Assembly: GCF_037975245.1 (NCBI RefSeq) | Contig: NC_092565.1 | Location: 13,547,499 to 13,611,498, forward strand | Origin: Apostichopus japonicus | Taxonomy: Eukaryota > Echinodermata > Holothuroidea > Aspidochirotida > Stichopodidae | Direction of reading: 5' to 3' | Length of the DNA: 64,000 nt | Part shown: positions 59,513-64,000 of the stretch, piece after piece | How the letters are laid out: each line of letters opens with the position of its first letter | Position numbering within the stretch: position 1 is the first letter of the stretch | Translations under genes and position numbers: made by a program | The notes under the pieces: generated by a model | Told to the model about the DNA's origin: nothing | What the model saw: the letters and a program-made list of their open reading frames with translations, nothing else | The model's database searches: none

Positions 59513-59894
59513 CAATGGCTGAGCGTCCATACAGTCAGGGGGCGGATGCCCTCCCTGCCTTAACGGACTCAGATGGACTGCTGGCACCCTTTTCAGCTAT
59601 TCACCACTTCTTACTTATTCGCAATTATTTACTTTTTATTGCATTCTCATCTACCTATTGACATTTGTTACATTTTGTTTGCGATGACACCTATTTATTC
59701 TTCGTTTATCTGCAAATTAGCAAGGCCCGGAAAGGGTCATTTCCGGCGATCTAGGGAGTATCTTTACTCAAAAAATTTCTGTACGCTCTGCACCAACCTG
59801 TGGTGGCGCTCCGCTTAGATAAAGTCGAAAGTGCCCATACAGACCATTCTCGCCCCCTCTGACCAAGAGTCCAAGACCCCTAGCTCCGCCACTG
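59513..59894 (-). mobile_element. Mirror copy of the 382-bp hAT-like MITE
   Basis: Reverse complement of 55,294-55,675, including the same altered end (CAATGGCTGAGC) and flanks, so it was copied with segment B rather than inserted independently. Confidence 0.85.
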
Positions 59895-59956
59895 TGATGA
59901 GACCTCATAATGTGACTTTCAGTAAATATTTCGACTACTGGTCACCAACTTAACTG

Positions 59957-60322
59957 CAGGGGCGTCGGAGCTGGTACGGCAGGTGCGGACCAATATTCAC
60001 GGCGCCCAAAAAAAAAGAAAAAAAGTAGGACTAAGTAAAAAATATGGCAAAAAATGATGCCATGGCAAATAATGATGACGGCAGGTAGGCTAAATGTGAC
60101 TACTCTGGCATGCCAGGGGTCTTGTTTTCAAGCTCGGGAAGTGCCATTTCCTGCAATCTGGGAGGCATTTTTTCAAATTTTTCTCCATTACGTTACGCAC
60201 CAACCATCGCCAACCATGGTGGCGCGTAGCGTAGTTTGACCTATCAAACGTCCTCCGATAATTATGATAGATGGCCACACTCTGATCTGCCGTACCAATC
60301 ACAAATAGCTCTGATGCCCCTG
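59957..60322 (-). mobile_element. Mirror copy of the 366-bp hAT-like MITE
   Basis: Reverse complement of 54,866-55,231 with the same CAGTT-derived flanks (AACTG). Duplicated with segment B. Confidence 0.85.
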
Positions 60323-61114
60323 AACTGCATTTTAAATCTTTTTCCATAATTATTATTATTATTACATATGTAATATCAATTAGCTGATTTTTGAAAGATC
60401 AATCCAAGTTTGAAAAAAATTAAGTCACATTAACCATTATTCAATATAGTCGAGGAAGAATGTAAGTTAAATAAACTTGCTTAAGAACTTTGTGTCAGTG
60501 ATATGATGACCTTGTGTCCTATGATAGATTTCTAAGTTAGGCCTGCTATAAATAGAATGTTCCAAAGGTTGTTGTCGAAAACGAAACATATTGGCCGAAG
60601 AGAACATTAGCTTGTTGAGTCGGTAGGTAACCGACTCATATACTTAAATGTGATTTATCTTGTGACGGTGAATGTTTCAATTTCCTGACAAACAAAAGTT
60701 GTGTCTTGTTGGTAAGGATGATCTGCATTGCTGACTAAAGCATACTTCAGTTGAATTAAGCGAATGGATAACAGTCGGAATATTAACACTAGGCTACACC
60801 TACATTCCTACACAATAGGTATAAACAGATTTTCATGGATGTGGTGTAGCCTAACATGTCATGCATGCTGGCATTGTTAATGTAGATGTTAAATAGTGAG
60901 AATATTAATACTTTGGGCACCTATAGCCTAATTGTCACTAGGCTAGACAGAATTTCCAGCATAATGTAGCCTATATTTGTGCCGAGTATGTAATTGCAGA
61001 AGCGTACATTAGAGTTAAACTCCCACTTATACTAAATTTAGCTTCTTTGTCTTTGCAACATGGCAGAGCATGCTGGCAATGCCATTGGATAAGGGAAGTT
61101 AATTGAGTATGTTT

Positions 61115-62483
61115 CAGACCTGTCAACCTGTTTGACCCCAAAATAGGGAGAATAACATTTTTCAGGGCCAAAAAAATGGGAGAATAAGGGGAAAATAGGG
61201 AGGTTGGTAATTTTCAACTGAAATTATTAATACTCCTAAATAAATAGTCTACAGTACAGTCAGTATTGCGAAGTTCGGAACACTGCGAAGTTCAGACACC
61301 CCTTAGAAATACACGATTTCACCAGGACAACCTATAGTAACAGCCAATTGCACAAAAAACTACAAAGAAACAGTTATTTTCCCTCCAAAATGACCCGTGT
61401 GCAAGTAAGTACTTACATATTTGTCAATAAAATGACAGCAATCTATCTGTTATAATTGCTGAAAGAGCAACTGCGCCACCAATTTTATCACCAGCGCCAC
61501 ACTGTGGGTTGGGTGTCCGAACTTCGCAATACTCTAGCAAAGAAATACCAGTTCCACAATCACAAAGAATCTTCTTGGAATACAACGTGAAAACAGTTTG
61601 CAGGAAAGAGAGTTTGGCCGTGTATTGTAATATAACACACTTCTCCCACCATATCAAGTATATTTTCATGTGATTTATACTAGAAGATATAGTTTTGGGG
61701 TGTTTTAAGGCTTAGGTGTCCGAACTTCGAAGTGTCCATGCTACCGCTCATGTATATATAACTGGACTTGTGTTTGCGCACAGGATCATATAAAAACATA
61801 TAAACAAGTACAATCGCGTATAAATTGTTGACACACAAATTGCCACGTAGACACCTCGTATAATCCCTGTATGAGTTTATACGCAGGTTATGCTATTGTG
61901 CTCAATGAATAGGGATTAAAGTCGCCGAAAGAATTAGTGAGATGTTTGAAACAGCCGTTTCTTAAATCGTAGTTTAAGACGTGATATTCACCTATTGTAG
62001 CATCGAAAAGGACGCAGGTAAAGTGTGTGCTGGCATAGAACTTAACTGTTTTTTTTGTCGTATACAAGTAGCCTACATGCGAACTGCATACATTCAGTAC
62101 GCCGCATTTACAAACAATTAGTGACAACTTGTGTTTAAACTTGTGCACCATGGCATATGCACAGTGCACGCCATACTACTGTACTGTATTCAGAACTCGC
62201 CCAAGGCCAACGTACAATAATGACATTGGGCGAAGTCCGAGAACTGACAGAGCAGCCTAATATTGGTTGAGAGTCCCGCACAGCACTGTGTCAGTTGTAA
62301 CGTGTTTGTAAACATTCAATCTATTTTTAGATTACACTTATTATGCGAATAAGTATAGGACTATAACTGTTGGCTATTTTCAGAAATTTTGCAAGTGAAG
62401 AAACATTAAAAAACCAGGAGAATAGAATATGAAACCGGGAGGCCGGGAGATTTAGGTAAAAACCGGGAGAGTTGACAGGTCTG
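61115..62483. mobile_element. TIR transposon (hAT-like, non-autonomous) with 6-bp target duplication
   Basis: The ends CAGACCTGTCAAC (61,115) and GTTGACAGGTCTG (62,483) are a perfect 13-bp inverted repeat. ATGTTT flanks both (61,109-61,114 and 62,484-62,489). Subterminal GGGAGA-type words recur on both sides (ATAGGGAG, GGCCGGGAGA). The interior has only short ORFs (93 codons or fewer) and no transposase. CAG ends suggest hAT, where 8 bp is usual; a 6-bp duplication makes the assignment tentative. CAGGCCTGCCAACTCTTGCG at 54,086 resembles one end and may be a relative. Confidence 0.7.
61262..61533. repeat. Short inverted-repeat unit inside the 61.1-kb transposon
   Basis: AGTATTGCGAAGTTCGGAAC (61,262) and CCGAACTTCGCAATACT (ending 61,533) are inverted copies 230 bp apart. 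A second GTGTCCGAACTTCG lies at about 61,710. It could be a nested MITE; no target duplication is visible. Confidence 0.5.
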
Positions 62484-62489
62484 ATGTTT

Positions 62490-64000
62490 ACAGGCCAGAC
62501 GACAGCTATTTAAGGGTGTATCATTTAAGTTGCTTTTCATTCACTCCGTCAGTGATCTTCCCTTATCCAACAGCATGGCTGACATGCAAGACTCTTGCTC
62601 AGCCACATTACACAAACACTCAATGAACAGAATGCAGCAGACAGCTGATCATGAACTATGTTAGGAACCAACCAAAGAGACCAGCAGTTTGTCAAGCTAT
62701 GTTTATGGTTAAACTACAATTTAGAAGAATGAATTGTAAATTAAATCCATTTAAATATGTTAAATGACCTAATTAGTGGGCCCTACTCATAATCAGGTTG
62801 TTAATTACCACTTTGCTTTACAGTACAGCAATGCAGGTTGTACTTAACCGTTTCTCACAAAAGTAGAACAGTTGGAATTTTTCATATAATTGCCCAAAAT
62901 GTCATATATACAGGACAGTCTTGAAGGTACAATAAACTTTTGAAACCTTACACCTCATTTACTTATATGAGTAGAACCTTTCTTATAGATGTGGAATTAA
63001 ACAGTTGTGAGGAGAGTTACATTAGAATTGACCCTTTCTAGAAACATCTGAAAAGGGGTTCATAAAAACTGTCCGATAGGTAAAACTAGCTATGAGGAAT
63101 GATGTAGGCATGTTATTTCCCATCAGTAGTGAAGATAATGATTCTGATATTCCAGAAAATAGAGCTGACATAAGTGATTCATTTTCCAATTCCCACTTGT
63201 CAAATCAATGTCCATATGCAATACATATCATTAGATTGGGGAGGTACACAATTATCCAGAACAAGTTTACATGAAGTTTCTAATAAATTTAAGACACTTT
63301 TTGCCTCAAATCTTCTTGATATTGACAGAGATTGAGCCTTTTAAAATAATTTAGTTGAATTGGGTTGATCTGAAGGATTGTCCAAACATTCACAAAGTTT
63401 AAAAAAAAAAAAATCAAACATTTTGAAGTTATTGACCACATGGCTAGCGAGGACCACCCTGAAACTTCAGTTTTGCAGACAATAGTTGAATATGTTGGCA
63501 CCACTGCAAATTTGTCTTGGACTTAATGCTGGTAGGAATATTTTGTGTGTGAATATTCTAGGTCCCTTGCAGTCATTGTTAATTTAACTCATGTGGTTAA
63601 TGGAAATAGGCCTATGTCTAGGAATGCAGATATTATGATGAACCATTGTGATGGAGCCAACTAGGAATCTAATGTAAAGCATTACATTCATAGTTGGATG
63701 TTCACTTTGTTCAGTTTTTTTTTTTTTTCATTTGTCCAAGTGCTACTTTATCATGCAAGAAATGGACACTGATTGTTTTGACAGGGATTGTCATGCATAA
63801 TGTATGTTGTAGAGTCAAACAAAACAGTGATTGTAACAAAGCCACCCCTGGCAGCTAAGAGAAGAGCCAGCAGGGTCCACATTCTAGCATATATGCTCTT
63901 CAAAGGATTGTGCAAAGAAAACAAATTTTAATTATCAAATCATTTGACATCTTCCACATATGCCACAACAGCCTAAGTGTGGAGGTTTCACATCTATCAG
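62490..64000. other. AT-rich DNA with no supported gene
   Basis: Only two short ORFs occur: 60 codons at 63,092 on plus, acidic and Ser-rich, and 71 codons at 63,289 on minus. Neither has a domain I know. The first could be an exon fragment, but nothing supports it. Confidence 0.35.

Larger units (their letters stand above)
58040..61010 (-). repeat. Segment B of the inverted duplication (right copy)
   Basis: Reverse complement of 54,178-57,335. Coordinate sums are constant (115,188) from 59,513 to 61,010 and shift by 187 toward 58,040. This is explained by one missing tRNA-like unit and an indel of about 25 bp near 58,115. It ends at 61,010 at the base pair where the left copy passes from A to B. 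Confidence 0.9.

Noticed and set aside
63092-63274. 60-codon acidic ORF as a gene or exon
   Set aside because: Short, no domain, no recognisable neighbouring exon; cannot be supported from this window.

Overview
This window looks like the edge of a block of satellite DNA in an animal nuclear genome, followed by about 30 kb of nested transposons. I see no intact host protein-coding gene. The mix of CR1-like and Tx1-like non-LTR retrotransposons, an animal-type EnSpm/CACTA element, many hAT-like MITEs and frequent TAGGCCTA-type words suggests a marine invertebrate. An echinoderm is my guess, held with low confidence because nothing here is diagnostic.

Layout. (1) 1-34,097 is one unbroken tandem array of a 165-bp monomer, about 206 copies, running off the left edge of the window. 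On the minus strand each monomer carries a tRNA-like head with Pol III A-box and B-box matches and a GCGC/GCGC D-stem, so it looks like a tRNA-derived SINE unit turned into a satellite. Larger duplications of 990 bp, 3.6-3.8 kb, 4.3-4.45 kb and 5,280 bp are layered on it. (2) 34,336-42,136 holds two broken CR1-group retrotransposons in tandem (plus strand). The second is split by a 4,496-bp EnSpm/CACTA-like element that contains a large palindrome. (3) 42,137-45,150 is a broken Tx1-like (L1 group) retrotransposon on the minus strand whose ORF runs into a pure (CATC)187 microsatellite. (4) 45.2-53.8 kb is low-information DNA with hAT-like MITEs (one nested in another, with a clean 8-bp target duplication), a foldback element and a 123-bp polypurine tract. 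(5) 53,759-61,010 is a nearly identical inverted duplication whose two parts are circularly permuted (A-B on one strand, B-A on the other). It contains a second, diverged array of the same tRNA-like repeat. (6) 61-64 kb has one more TIR element and otherwise featureless AT-rich DNA.

No genes act together in a pathway here. The interest lies in repeat biology: a tRNA-like sequence in two tandem arrays, a paired stem in it that changes on both sides together, an inverted duplication that fits re-insertion of a circle, and one internal core shared by several hAT MITE families. All coordinates and identities come from reading by eye; no alignment or database search was run.
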